15,676 bases of DNA from JBKPNX01 sp046732855 (GCA_046732855.1 JBKPNX010000088.1:1-15676), one strand, 5' to 3'; positions 7,602-15,117 are shown, counted from the stretch's first letter. Translations and numbers: made by a program. The notes: generated by a model not told the origin, from the sequence alone.

Positions 7602-7826
7602 ATGAGTATCGGTATCTGGCAGGTCGTGCTGGTCCTGCTGATCGTGCTGATCCTGTTCGGCGCCGGCAAGTTGCCGAGGGTGATGGGCGATGTCGCCAAG
7701 GGCGTGAAGAGCTTCAAGGCCGGCCTGCGCGAGGACGAGGAAAAGAGCGTTCTGAGCTCGGACGCCGGCCCGGCCCATGTCGCCGAGGCTCGCCTGAAGC
7801 GCGACGAGCCGGCCAAGAGCAGCTAA
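7602..7826 (+). CDS. tatA: Twin-arginine translocase subunit TatA
   Basis: TatA polymerises to form the passage for folded proteins across the inner membrane. The 74-residue product has a short N-terminal membrane helix (IWQVVLVLLIVLILFGAG), the FGAGKLP hinge, an amphipathic helix (VMGDVAKGVKSFKAGL) and a charged tail. The ATG at 7602 is set by GGGGGAG at 7588-7594, seven bases upstream; an upstream in-frame ATG-less extension is not needed. The gene begins the tatA-tatB-tatC cluster. The 99-base gap before it could hold a promoter, but I see no convincing match. Confidence 0.94.
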   Translation: MSIGIWQVVLVLLIVLILFGAGKLPRVMGDVAKGVKSFKAGLREDEEKSVLSSDAGPAHVAEARLKRDEPAKSS

Positions 7827-7849
7827 ACCCCGAGCGCGAGACCGCCGGC

Positions 7850-8521
7850 ATGTTCGACATCGGCTGGTCGGAGATGGCGATCGTGCTGCTCGTGGCGCTG
7901 ATCGTCATCGGGCCGAAGGACCTGCCGCGCCTGGCGCGGAACATGGGCCAGTGGGCCGCCAAGGGGCGGGCGATGGCCCGCGAGTTCCAGCGCGCGCTCG
8001 AGGACATGGCGCGCGAGGCCGAGCTCGACAAGGTGAAGAGCGAGATCGAGAAGGCCGGGCGGACCGATCTCGGCAAGACCATTGAGAAGACGATCGACCC
8101 GTCCGGCGAGCTGAGTAGGGCGCTGGAACCGCCGGTGCTCGGCGGCACGCCAGCGGCACCCGCGCCGCAGGCCGCCGCTACGGCGATGCCGGCCCCCGCC
8201 ACGGCCGCGCCGCAGACCACCGCCACGGCGCCGACGGCGCCCGCCCCAGGGACCCCCGCAGAGACCGAACGCAGTCCCGCCACGGGAGCCCCGCCTCAGC
8301 CGGCCGCTACGGCGGTGACGTCGGCGGCACCCGCGACCTCTGCAACCGGCGCGCCGGCGAGCAATGGGGCGGCCGCCCCCGCCACTCCGAGAAAGCGAGC
8401 CCGACGAGCCCCGAAGGCGTCCTCTGGGCCCGAGCCGGTCGCGCCGGCGGCCAATGGGACGGGCGCCGCCGACGACCTCCCCGAACCCGGACGCCCGACC
8501 GCGCCGACAGAATCCAGCTAG
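7850..8521 (+). CDS. tatB: Twin-arginine translocase subunit TatB with long Ala/Pro-rich tail
   Basis: TatB forms the substrate receptor with TatC. The N-terminus MFDIGWSEMAIVLLVALIVI is the TatB membrane helix, followed by GPKDLPRLARNMGQW and an extended amphipathic helix with EFQRALEDMAREAELD. From about residue 100 the remaining ~120 residues are a low-complexity Ala/Pro/Thr tail with a basic patch RKRARRAPK near residue 180. The 223-residue length is above the more usual ~150-180. It starts 23 bases after tatA and its stop directly abuts the tatC ATG. The tail is probably disordered and cytoplasmic. Confidence 0.94.
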   Translation: MFDIGWSEMAIVLLVALIVIGPKDLPRLARNMGQWAAKGRAMAREFQRALEDMAREAELDKVKSEIEKAGRTDLGKTIEKTIDPSGELSRALEPPVLGGTPAAPAPQAAATAMPAPATAAPQTTATAPTAPAPGTPAETERSPATGAPPQPAATAVTSAAPATSATGAPASNGAAAPATPRKRARRAPKASSGPEPVAPAANGTGAADDLPEPGRPTAPTESS

Positions 8522-9352
8522 ATGGCCATTCTCAAGGACCTCGACGATCGGCAGATGCCGCTGCTCGATCATCTGATCGAGCTGCGCAACCGCCTGATGT
8601 ATTCCTGCGTGGCGATCCTGATCGGCTTCCTCATCTGCTATTACTTCTCCGAGCAGATCTACGCGTTTCTGGTCAGGCCGCTCGCCGACATCTATCACGG
8701 CCAGACTGGGCGCCGGATGATCTACACCGGCTTGGCCGAGGCCTTCTTCACCTACGTCAAGGTCGCCTTTTTCGCCGGCGCGTTCCTGACCTTCCCGTTC
8801 GTCGCCGCGCAGCTCTGGATGTTCATTGCGCCGGGACTGTATCGCAACGAGAAGCAGGCGTTTCTGCCCTTTCTGGTGGCCACGCCCGTGCTGTTTTTCC
8901 TCGGCGGCGCCATGGCTTATTATGTCGTTTTCCCGCTCGCCTGGAGGTTCTTCGTGAGCTTCGAGACCCCGGGCGGAAACGGCACGCTGCCGATCCAGCT
9001 GGAAGCTCGGGTCGCCGAGTATCTTTCCTTGGTGATGAAGCTGATCTTCGCCTTTGGCCTGAGCTTTCAGCTGCCAGTGGCGCTGACGCTCATGGGGCGG
9101 GTCGGCCTGATCACGGCGCAGCAGCTGTCGAGCAATCGCCGGTACGCGATCGTCGCCGTTTTTGCCGTGGCCGCGGTGCTCACGCCGCCCGACGTGATCA
9201 GCCAGATCGGCTTGGCCATCCCGATTCTCCTGCTTTACGAATTGTCCATCATCGCCGTGCGCATGGTGGAACGGCGGCGCGCGGAGGCGGAAGCAGCTGA
9301 AGAGGCGGCCGAGCCCGCCGCGGCCGCAACCAAACTCGACGCGAGCGGGTAA
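8522..9352 (+). CDS. tatC: Twin-arginine translocase subunit TatC
   Basis: TatC is the six-helix membrane core that recognises the twin-arginine signal peptide. Diagnostic residues are present: the N-terminal cytoplasmic motif DHLIELRNRL (E20, R22), E110 in GLYRNEKQAFLPF, the FAFGLSFQLPV helix and LTPPDVISQ before the last helices. The 276-residue length is typical and includes an Ala/Glu-rich C-terminal tail. Its ATG follows the tatB stop with no gap, which points to translational coupling. Confidence 0.96.
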   Translation: MAILKDLDDRQMPLLDHLIELRNRLMYSCVAILIGFLICYYFSEQIYAFLVRPLADIYHGQTGRRMIYTGLAEAFFTYVKVAFFAGAFLTFPFVAAQLWMFIAPGLYRNEKQAFLPFLVATPVLFFLGGAMAYYVVFPLAWRFFVSFETPGGNGTLPIQLEARVAEYLSLVMKLIFAFGLSFQLPVALTLMGRVGLITAQQLSSNRRYAIVAVFAVAAVLTPPDVISQIGLAIPILLLYELSIIAVRMVERRRAEAEAAEEAAEPAAAATKLDASG

Positions 9353-9402
9353 AGGGATTACAGCGACGCGCGATTGCAACGAGGTCGCATAAGTAGGATG
9401 CC

Positions 9403-10677
9403 GTGCTCGATCTGAAGTGGTTGCGTGATCAGCCAGAAGCGCTCGACGATGCGCTGAGACGGCGCGGGCTGCCGGCGTTGGCCGCCGAGCTGCTGGGCCG
9501 GGACGCGGCCGTGCGCGCGCTGCAGACCGAGCTGCAGCAGGCGCAGGCCCGGCGCAACGCGCTCTCCAAGGAGATCGGCAAGGCGCAGGCGCAGGGCGGC
9601 GATCCCGCCCCGCTGATCGCCCAGGTCGGCGCGCTCAAGGCGTCGATCCAGGCCGCCGAGGAGACATCGCGCGAGCGCACGGCGGCGCTCCACGAGCTCA
9701 TGGCGACCGTGCCCAATCCGCTCGCCCCCGACGTACCGGACGGCGCCGACGAGCGCGACAACGTGCTGCTGCGCAGCTGGGGCGAGCCGCGCCGCTTCGA
9801 CTTTGCGCCGAAGGAGCATGACGTGCTCGGGGCGCCGCTCGGCATGGACTTCGAGCGCGCGGCGTACCTGTCCGGCGCCCGGTTCGTCGTCCTGTCTGGC
9901 GCGCTTGCCCGCCTCGAGCGCGCGCTTGCGACCTTCATGCTGGACGTGCAGACCGGCGAGCACGGCTATACCGAGGTCGCGCCGCCGCTCCTGGTGCGCG
10001 ACCACGTGCTATTCGGCACCGGTCAGCTGCCCAAGTTCGCCGAGGAGCAGTTCCGCACCACTACCGACTATTGGCTGATCGCGACTGCCGAGGTGCCGCT
10101 GACCAACCTCGTCGCCGGCGCCATCTTGGACGAGGGGCAGCTGCCGCTGCGCTACGCCGCCTGGACCCCCTGCTTCCGCGCCGAAGCGGGCGCCGCGGGC
10201 AAGGACACCAAGGGCATGATCCGCCAGCATCAGTTCAGCAAGGTCGAGCTGGTCAGCGTCGTGCGCCCCGAGGACTCCGAGGCCGAGCACGAGCGCATGA
10301 CCGCGTGCGCCGAGGAGATCTTGCGCCGCCTCGAGCTGCCGTACCGCGTGATGCTGCTGTGCGGGGGAGATACCGGCTTTGCCGCGCGCAAGACGTACGA
10401 TATCGAGGTCTGGTTGCCCGGCCAGGGACGCTATCGCGAGATCTCCAGCTGCTCCCATTGCGGCGACTTTCAGGCGCGTCGGATGCGCGCCCGCTATCGC
10501 GCCAAGGGCGAGCGCGAGACCCGGTTCGTGCACACGCTGAACGGCTCCGGCCTTGCGGTCGGCCGCACCCTGATCGCCGTGCTCGAGAACTGCCAGCAGG
10601 TCGACGGCAGCGTGCTGCTGCCGCGCGCGATCCGACCCTACATGGGTGGTCTCGAGCATCTGTCCGCCGATGGCTGA
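9403..10677 (+). CDS. serS: Serine--tRNA ligase
   Basis: SerRS charges tRNA-Ser in the cytoplasm. The 424-residue product starts MLDLKWLRDQPEALDDALRRRG, a typical SerRS N-terminus, and then has the long antiparallel coiled coil (about residues 28-110) that grips the tRNA. The class II core includes motif 2 around CFRAE (257-261), the serine-pocket segment REISSCSHCGDFQARRMRAR, and motif 3 (SGLAVGRTLIAVLENCQQ, with GRTL at 387-390). Translation begins at GTG 9403; an ATG at 9398 is in another frame and closes after five codons. AGGA precedes the start at short spacing. The stop overlaps surE. Confidence 0.96.
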   Translation: MLDLKWLRDQPEALDDALRRRGLPALAAELLGRDAAVRALQTELQQAQARRNALSKEIGKAQAQGGDPAPLIAQVGALKASIQAAEETSRERTAALHELMATVPNPLAPDVPDGADERDNVLLRSWGEPRRFDFAPKEHDVLGAPLGMDFERAAYLSGARFVVLSGALARLERALATFMLDVQTGEHGYTEVAPPLLVRDHVLFGTGQLPKFAEEQFRTTTDYWLIATAEVPLTNLVAGAILDEGQLPLRYAAWTPCFRAEAGAAGKDTKGMIRQHQFSKVELVSVVRPEDSEAEHERMTACAEEILRRLELPYRVMLLCGGDTGFAARKTYDIEVWLPGQGRYREISSCSHCGDFQARRMRARYRAKGERETRFVHTLNGSGLAVGRTLIAVLENCQQVDGSVLLPRAIRPYMGGLEHLSADG

Positions 10678-11458
10678 ACCGGCAGCATCGCGCGCCGCGC
10701 CAAAGCGCCCGCGCATTCTCGTCACCAACGACGACGGGATCAACGCGCCGGGCCTGCGCGTGCTCGAGCGCATCGCCCGCACGCTCTCCAACGACGTCTG
10801 GGTGGTCGCGCCCGAGACCAACCAGAGCGGCGCCTCGCACTCTTTGACCATGCATCGGCCGCTGCGCATCCGGAAGGTGGCGCGGCGGCGCTTTGCCATC
10901 GACGGCACGCCGACCGACTGCGTGCTGCTCGCGCTGCAGACGGTGATCAAGAACGGCCCCGTCGATCTGGTCCTCTCCGGCGTCAATCAGGGCGCCAATC
11001 TGGGCGAGGACGTCACCTACTCCGGCACGATCGCGGCGGCGATGGAGGCCACGTTGTTCAACGTGCCCGCGATTGCGCTCAGCCAAAGCTGTCGCAACGG
11101 CCATCCGGTCAAGTGGGCGACCGCGGAGCAGCATGCGCCTGAAATCATCTCACGTCTGCTCTCGGGAAAATGGCACAAGGATCTGCTTATCAACATCAAT
11201 TTTCCCGATGTGAGCGATGCGGTGAAGGGCATGCAGGTCACCGCGCAGGGCAAGCGCAAGCTCGGCGACGAGCTGCTCGAGCGCATCGACCCGCGCGGCG
11301 AGCCTTATGTCTGGATCGGCGGCCTGCGCGTCGAGGAGGCGTTCCAGGAGGGCACGGACCTGCACGCGGTGGCCCAGGGCTACATCTCGGTCACACCGAT
11401 CCACATGGACATGACGCATCGCGCCAGCTTCGAGCGGCTGCGGGTGACGTTGGGATGA
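10670..11458 (+). CDS. surE: 5'/3'-nucleotidase SurE
   Basis: SurE is a metal-dependent phosphatase acting on nucleoside monophosphates, often linked to stationary-phase survival. The 262-residue product has the acidic metal motif NDDG (20-23) after the first strand RILVTN, the conserved HSLTMHRPLRIR segment, the nucleotide loop SGVNQGANLGEDVTYSGT and the C-terminal YISVTPIHMDMTH. The ATG at 10670 overlaps the serS stop by eight bases and is preferred over an in-frame GTG at 10646, since the core begins at residue 15. In many alphaproteobacteria pcm comes next; here a non-coding gap follows. Confidence 0.95.
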   Translation: MAEPAASRAAPKRPRILVTNDDGINAPGLRVLERIARTLSNDVWVVAPETNQSGASHSLTMHRPLRIRKVARRRFAIDGTPTDCVLLALQTVIKNGPVDLVLSGVNQGANLGEDVTYSGTIAAAMEATLFNVPAIALSQSCRNGHPVKWATAEQHAPEIISRLLSGKWHKDLLININFPDVSDAVKGMQVTAQGKRKLGDELLERIDPRGEPYVWIGGLRVEEAFQEGTDLHAVAQGYISVTPIHMDMTHRASFERLRVTLG

Positions 11459-11657
11459 AGCAGGTCGCGCTCAGCCAGCGGCCTTAAGCTCCGGAAATCA
11501 GGGCGAAAACCGCCGCTCATCACTCCGCTCTTTTAAACCGTTACTAGAAAGTCCGCAACTTCGATTACAGCGCAACTCAGCGCGCGCACTAATAGACGGG
11601 CTAATTTGTGACCAAATAAGCTTGATTGGTTGCGCGAAACCCTCTTAACTGTAGCGC
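11459..11657. other. AT-rich intergenic stretch between surE and the nlpD-like gene
   Basis: Bases 11521-11640 are about 48% G+C by direct count (57 of 120), against about 77% in a 60-base sample inside the next gene. No gene is visible. An imperfect 18-bp palindrome (ccaaataag/cttgattgg, 7 of 9 pairs, 11612-11629) lies about 30 bases before the downstream ATG. The stretch probably holds the promoter of the nlpD-like gene, but I cannot place -35 and -10 boxes with confidence. A 10-codon ATGA-linked frame (11455-11487) opens at the surE stop. Confidence 0.5.
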
Positions 11658-12875
11658 ATGCAATCAAACGATGGATGTCTGCGATCATGGCGGACCGTGG
11701 CGACGCTGGTCGCCGTCGGCCTCGCGACAAGCTGCTCGATATACCACCCGCTGGACCAGGGCAGCGCCGTGCCGTGGGCTCAGGCGCACTCGGGAGGCGT
11801 ACGGAAGGTCGTCTCGGCCGTTGCCGCGGCGCCGCCGGGAGGCACCTACGTCGTGCGTCGCGATGATCGGCTTAGCGGCGTCGCCGATCGGCACGGGCTG
11901 AGCGTCCGGCAACTCGCCCAGGCCAATCATTTGCCGCCGCCTTACGTCATCCGCGTCGGGCAGGTGCTGCGGATCCCGGCGCGTGTGGCCGGCGCGCAAC
12001 CGGGCGCGATCATGCTCGCCGGGAGCGAGCGGCGCTCGACGGCGATCGTCTCGGTCGGCGCCGTGCCTGCTCTCGCCAAGTCCTCGCCTGCCAAAGACAC
12101 GGCCAGGCGCGAGAGCGATGCGGGCCGGCAGGTCGCGGCGCTGGCGGTGACCGAGCTGCCGCTGCCTGCGCGGGACGCCGCCCCGGTCGACGCCACGCCG
12201 AGTGCAGCCAAGCCCGCGAAGCTGGCGGCGCCCGCCGCTGACCGCTACACCGTGCGCTCGGGCGAAACGCTATCCGGGATCGCGCGGCGCCTCGACGTCG
12301 GCCTGACCGAGCTGGCGCAGGCCAACGGCGTCCGCGAGCCGTACCGCGTATACGAGGGACAACAGCTGAAGGTGCCGCGGGGCGGCTCGTCGGTCACGAC
12401 CACGGTCGCGCTCGGCGACGACGAGCCGCGCACGGTCCGTCTCGCGACCGGCGCGCCGCCGCCGCTCAGGGGTGGCGACTTCCTCTGGCCGGTCAACGGC
12501 AAGGTCGTCGGCGGCTACGGGCCGATCGATCAGTGGCGGCGGCGCGACGGGATCGATATCGCCGCACGCCGCGGCGCGCCCGTGCTCGCCGCGCAGGACG
12601 GCATCGTCGCCTACGCCGGCGATGGCATCCCGGGCTATGGCCAGATGATCCTGCTGCGTCACGACCAGGGCTACATCACCACCTACGCCCATAACGCGAC
12701 CTTGCTGGTCGACGTCGGCGACATGGTCCAGCGCGGTCAGGTGATCGCGCGGGTCGGCGACAGCGGCGATGCTGCCCAGACCATGCTGTATTTCGAGCTG
12801 CGCAAGGGCCGCAAGCCGATCGACCCCGAGACCCGGCTGGTCCGCGACAGCACCACGCTCGCGAGCACCGAGTAG
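11658..12875 (+). CDS. NlpD-like lipoprotein: two LysM domains and a degenerate LytM (M23) domain
   Basis: The 405-residue product begins with a signal segment ending in a lipobox-like ATSC (C26), so it is probably a lipoprotein facing the periplasm. Two LysM peptidoglycan-binding domains follow (about 63-108, YVVRRDDRLSG; about 196-241, YTVRSGETLSGIARRL), joined by an Ala/Pro-rich linker. The C-terminal LytM/M23 domain spans about 275-391 (FLWPVNGKVVGGYG to GRKPIDP). Zinc-binding positions are mostly lost: the His four residues before D300 is R296, and the final HxH is M376-L377-Y378. Only D300 and H345 (YAHN) remain. This pattern is that of NlpD/EnvC-type activators of N-acetylmuramoyl-L-alanine amidases in cell separation, not of an active endopeptidase. 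Start at ATG 11658 gives a sensible signal peptide. Confidence 0.88.
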   Translation: MQSNDGCLRSWRTVATLVAVGLATSCSIYHPLDQGSAVPWAQAHSGGVRKVVSAVAAAPPGGTYVVRRDDRLSGVADRHGLSVRQLAQANHLPPPYVIRVGQVLRIPARVAGAQPGAIMLAGSERRSTAIVSVGAVPALAKSSPAKDTARRESDAGRQVAALAVTELPLPARDAAPVDATPSAAKPAKLAAPAADRYTVRSGETLSGIARRLDVGLTELAQANGVREPYRVYEGQQLKVPRGGSSVTTTVALGDDEPRTVRLATGAPPPLRGGDFLWPVNGKVVGGYGPIDQWRRRDGIDIAARRGAPVLAAQDGIVAYAGDGIPGYGQMILLRHDQGYITTYAHNATLLVDVGDMVQRGQVIARVGDSGDAAQTMLYFELRKGRKPIDPETRLVRDSTTLASTE

Positions 12876-12960
12876 GCGGCGCCCAGGTCCCATGGCGCTG
12901 CGCCGCCGCGGCTGATCGGGCGGCCCGCGGCGCTCGACGGCGCGGTCACCGCTCACGAAC

Positions 12961-12983
12961 GGCGCGATTGCCCTGATCGCGCC
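12961..12983. terminator. Possible hairpin between convergent genes
   Basis: GGCGCGAT and ATCGCGCC form a perfect 8-bp stem with a 7-base loop, within the 122 bases between the convergent nlpD-like and DUF815 genes. No run of T follows on either strand, so it is at best an imperfect intrinsic terminator or an RNA-end stabiliser. Confidence 0.3.
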
Positions 12984-12997
12984 GGCGCGCTGGCGCC

Positions 12998-13843
12998 TCA
13001 CGCATCCTGGCGCCCGGCCAAGTCCTGGACGTATTGCCAAGCCACCCGGCCGGAGCGCGCGCCGCGGGTCTGCGCCCACTCCAGCGCGTCGCGCCGCAAC
13101 GCCTGCGCCTCGATCTGCAGCCCGAAATGGCGCACGTAGCCCTCGACCATGACGAGATAGTCGTCCTGCGAGCAGGGATGAAAACCGAGCCACAGGCCGA
13201 AGCGGTCGGACAGCGACACCTTCTCCTCGACCGCCTCGCCCGGGTGGATCGCGGTCGAGCGCTCGTTTTCGATCATGTCGCGCGGCATCAGGTGGCGCCG
13301 GTTGGAGGTGGCGTAGAACAGCACGTTGTCGGGGCGGCCGTCGATCCCGCCCTCAAGCACCGCCTTCAGCGACTTGTAGGTGGTGTCGCCCAGATCGAAG
13401 CTGAGATCGTCGCAGAACAGCAGGCAGCGGCGCGGGGAGCGCGCCAGGCGCTGCAGCAGGCGCGGCACGCTGTCGATGTCCTCGCGGTGGATCTCGATCA
13501 GCGCGAGCGCATGCGGGCGCGCCTCGTTCACCCGGCCATGAACCGCCTTGATCAGCGAGCTCTTGCCCATGCCGCGGGCGCCCCAGAGAAGCGCGTTGTT
13601 GGCCGGCCGCCCCGCGGCGAAGCGCTCGGTGTTGGCGAACAGGATGTCGCGTACCCGATCGATGCCGACCAGCAGCTCGAGCGGGACGCCCGAGACCTGC
13701 GCGACCGGGCGCAACTGATGCGTCTGCGCCTCCCAGACGAAGGCATCGGTCGCCTCGAGGTCCGTCTCGGCGGCGAGCGCCGGCGCGAGACGTTCGACCG
13801 CCGTGACCAGGCGCAGCAGCAGACCTGCGAAATCCGGAGCCAT
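12998..13843 (-). CDS. DUF815-family AAA+ ATPase
   Basis: The 281-residue protein is a P-loop ATPase of the DUF815 family, whose cellular role is not established. Motifs in order: Walker A GARGMGKS (88-95), Walker B LLFCDD (141-146), the sensor-1-like strand YATSNRRHL (about 177-185) and the SDRFGLWLGF segment (about 212-221), which is typical of the family and may carry the arginine finger. The N-terminal ~60 residues are helical and precede a family segment (LLVGIDRVRDILFANTERF). Start is ATG 13843. An AAGGGAGG sequence lies upstream but about 14 bases from the ATG, which is a long spacing; no other in-frame start exists between them. The gene converges on the nlpD-like gene, a neighbourhood I recall for this family in alphaproteobacteria. 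Confidence 0.88.
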   Translation of the reverse strand: MAPDFAGLLLRLVTAVERLAPALAAETDLEATDAFVWEAQTHQLRPVAQVSGVPLELLVGIDRVRDILFANTERFAAGRPANNALLWGARGMGKSSLIKAVHGRVNEARPHALALIEIHREDIDSVPRLLQRLARSPRRCLLFCDDLSFDLGDTTYKSLKAVLEGGIDGRPDNVLFYATSNRRHLMPRDMIENERSTAIHPGEAVEEKVSLSDRFGLWLGFHPCSQDDYLVMVEGYVRHFGLQIEAQALRRDALEWAQTRGARSGRVAWQYVQDLAGRQDA

Positions 13844-14190
13844 CGGACCCGACGGAACCTCCCTTGAGCACTCGTCCCGGCAGGCTAGGGTGTGCCGAGC
13901 GTTCGATCAAGCTGGCGGCCGGCCGGCGCCCGGGTAGCGGCCAAGCCGTGCGACGCCTGCTCGCAAGGGCGGCCTCGGCCAACCGCCGTCTGGGACGGGA
14001 AGGGCCCGCGGGGCGGGGCGCTCCCCGGGGCAGACGAGGACGCTGCGGCCCGGCGGCGCACCGAGGTCGAGGACCGGTGTCGATACATGAGCCCAGCTCA
14101 TGCATCCCATGAAAAACTATCGTTCGTCAGGTGCGCTGCAGCGGCTTAGTTCAATACGCGGAGACCGTGACGATCATGAGGAGAGCTCAT
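13844..14190. other. 347-base stretch without a recognisable gene
   Basis: This divergent interval between the DUF815 and DUF1127 genes contains no protein I recognise. It includes a small GC hairpin (cgggg/ccccg, 14014-14027) and a 6-bp palindrome ATGAGC-cca-GCTCAT (14087-14101). The right-hand ~90 bases are less GC-rich and probably include the DUF1127 promoter. No confident promoter boxes were found on either strand. Confidence 0.5.
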
Positions 14191-14421
14191 ATGGCCAGCG
14201 CACGGATCGGCACCTCTCATGCAACCCTGGCGGGCGCGATGATGGCGCGGTCGACGCCTTGGCCCTCCGCCGCGGTGCTCGCCGAAGCGGTGCTCGCCTG
14301 GTTCGAGCGGGTGCGACAGCGCCGTCAGCTGGGCGAGCTCAGCGAGCACATGCTGAAGGACATCGGGCTCAGCCGGGCCGACGTCGATTCCGAAATCGCC
14401 AAGCCGTTCTGGCGGCGATGA
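14191..14421 (+). CDS. DUF1127 small arginine-rich protein
   Basis: The 76-residue product ends in the DUF1127 domain: WFERVRQRRQLGELSEHMLKDIGLSRADVDSEIAKPFWRR contains the hallmark LKDIGLSRADV and the C-terminal PFWRR. The first ~30 residues are a less conserved Ala/Met-rich segment. DUF1127 proteins are abundant in alphaproteobacteria. Some have been linked to RNA metabolism and stress or phosphate responses (for example CcaF1 of Rhodobacter sphaeroides), but the role of this one is unknown. The ATG at 14191 is supported by AGGAG seven bases upstream. A longer in-frame extension from 14131 exists but lacks such a signal. Its stop is one base from the start of the GFA gene, so the two are probably co-transcribed. 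Confidence 0.88.
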   Translation: MASARIGTSHATLAGAMMARSTPWPSAAVLAEAVLAWFERVRQRRQLGELSEHMLKDIGLSRADVDSEIAKPFWRR

Positions 14422-14422
14422 C

Positions 14423-14833
14423 ATGCCGGAAGAGCAAACGGCGGCTCGCGCCGGCGGCTGCCTGTGCGGCGCGGTCCGCTACCAGGTGCGCGGGCCGCTG
14501 CGCGGCATCGTGCTGTGCCACTGTGGCCAGTGCCGCCGCTGGCATGGTCACCTCGGCGCGTACTCCTCGGCCGGCCGCGCCGACGTACTGATCGAGGACA
14601 CGGACGCGTTGGTCTGGTTCGCCAGCTCCGCGCGCGGGCGGCGCGGCTTCTGTCGGGCCTGCGGCTCGAGCCTGTTCTTCGAGACGCTCGGCGGCAACCG
14701 CCTGGCGATCGCCGCAGGCGGGCTCGACCAGCCGAGCGGGCTCGAGGTCATCGGGCACGAGTACATCGCCGACAAGGCTGATTACGTCCGCCTCGAGGAC
14801 GACCTGCCGGCCCGCACCGGCGATTGGGCATGA
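14423..14833 (+). CDS. GFA-family (CENP-V/GFA domain) zinc protein
   Basis: The 136-residue protein carries the zinc-binding cysteines of the GFA fold: CLCG (C13, C15) followed by AVRY, CHCGQC (C32, C34, C37) and FCRACGSSLFF (C77, C80). The first member was described as a glutathione-dependent formaldehyde-activating enzyme, an activity since questioned, and most members have no known substrate. No formaldehyde dehydrogenase or glutathione gene lies nearby, so a role in formaldehyde detoxification is not supported by context. The gene follows DUF1127 by one base and is the last protein gene before the tRNA/integrase boundary. Length and cysteine spacing are normal, so it looks intact. Confidence 0.9.
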   Translation: MPEEQTAARAGGCLCGAVRYQVRGPLRGIVLCHCGQCRRWHGHLGAYSSAGRADVLIEDTDALVWFASSARGRRGFCRACGSSLFFETLGGNRLAIAAGGLDQPSGLEVIGHEYIADKADYVRLEDDLPARTGDWA

Positions 14834-14838
14834 TGTAG

Positions 14839-14904
14839 CCGCTGTCCCAGGCGGAGCGTTCCGCGGTCAGCCGAGCCGACCGTCTTCCACGGAGCGGACA
14901 GCGG
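14839..14904. other. Branched inverted-repeat structure after the GFA gene
   Basis: CCGCTGTCC (14839-14847) and GGACAGCGG (14896-14904) form a perfect 9-bp stem. It encloses two small hairpins, gcgga/tccgc (14851-14864, loop gcgt) and ggtc/gacc (14865-14881). It could act as a transcript end or small structured RNA. In sequence this GC-rich, distant 9-bp inverted repeats also arise by chance, so support is weak. Confidence 0.25.
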
Positions 14905-15064
14905 AGATGGCCCGCCCGGGTTCATGACCAGGCCGGTTCATGTCACTCCCATGTTACCATGAGACGTCGCGAGCCGAGAGGAACGCCAGGGAATCCACGA
15001 AAATGCGTCTAATCATCAAACTCCTGCGCAGGCCGGCGAAATCGAAACAAGCGCTTGAGCGGGC

Positions 15065-15117
15065 TGGTGCCCAGGGGCGGAATCGAACCACCGACACGCG
15101 GATTTTCAGTCCGCTGC
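15065..15117 (-). tRNA. 3' portion of a tRNA-Phe(GAA) gene, probable attachment site
   Basis: Read on the minus strand, the sequence gives an anticodon stem-loop GCGGA-CTGAAAA-TCCGC with anticodon GAA (15107-15105). Next come a five-base variable region, a T-arm GGTGG-TTCGATT-CCGCC, the acceptor strand CCTGGGC, discriminator A and an encoded CCA (15067-15065). These match the 3' two-thirds of alphaproteobacterial tRNA-Phe. The D-arm that should precede the anticodon stem is not recognisable, so this is most likely the 3' fragment left at one end of an element inserted into the tRNA gene. A heptamer GCCTAGG (15138-15132) could pair with the acceptor strand, leaving open a decayed full-length tRNA. 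Confidence 0.8.

Noticed and set aside
7823..9379. A 518-codon minus-strand open frame opposite tatB and tatC
   Set aside because: The + strand genes are certain, and the antisense product has long Gly/Arg runs and no domain.
13854..13876. GGAAC followed by CGTC as an EcfG-type promoter
   Set aside because: The spacing is 14 bases instead of the usual 16-17 and nothing downstream supports a transcript start.
13864..14112. Small open frames in the 347-base gap before the DUF1127 gene
   Set aside because: Several frames overlap on both strands, none has a good ribosome-binding site, and all translations are Arg/Gly/Ala-rich without similarity to a known family.
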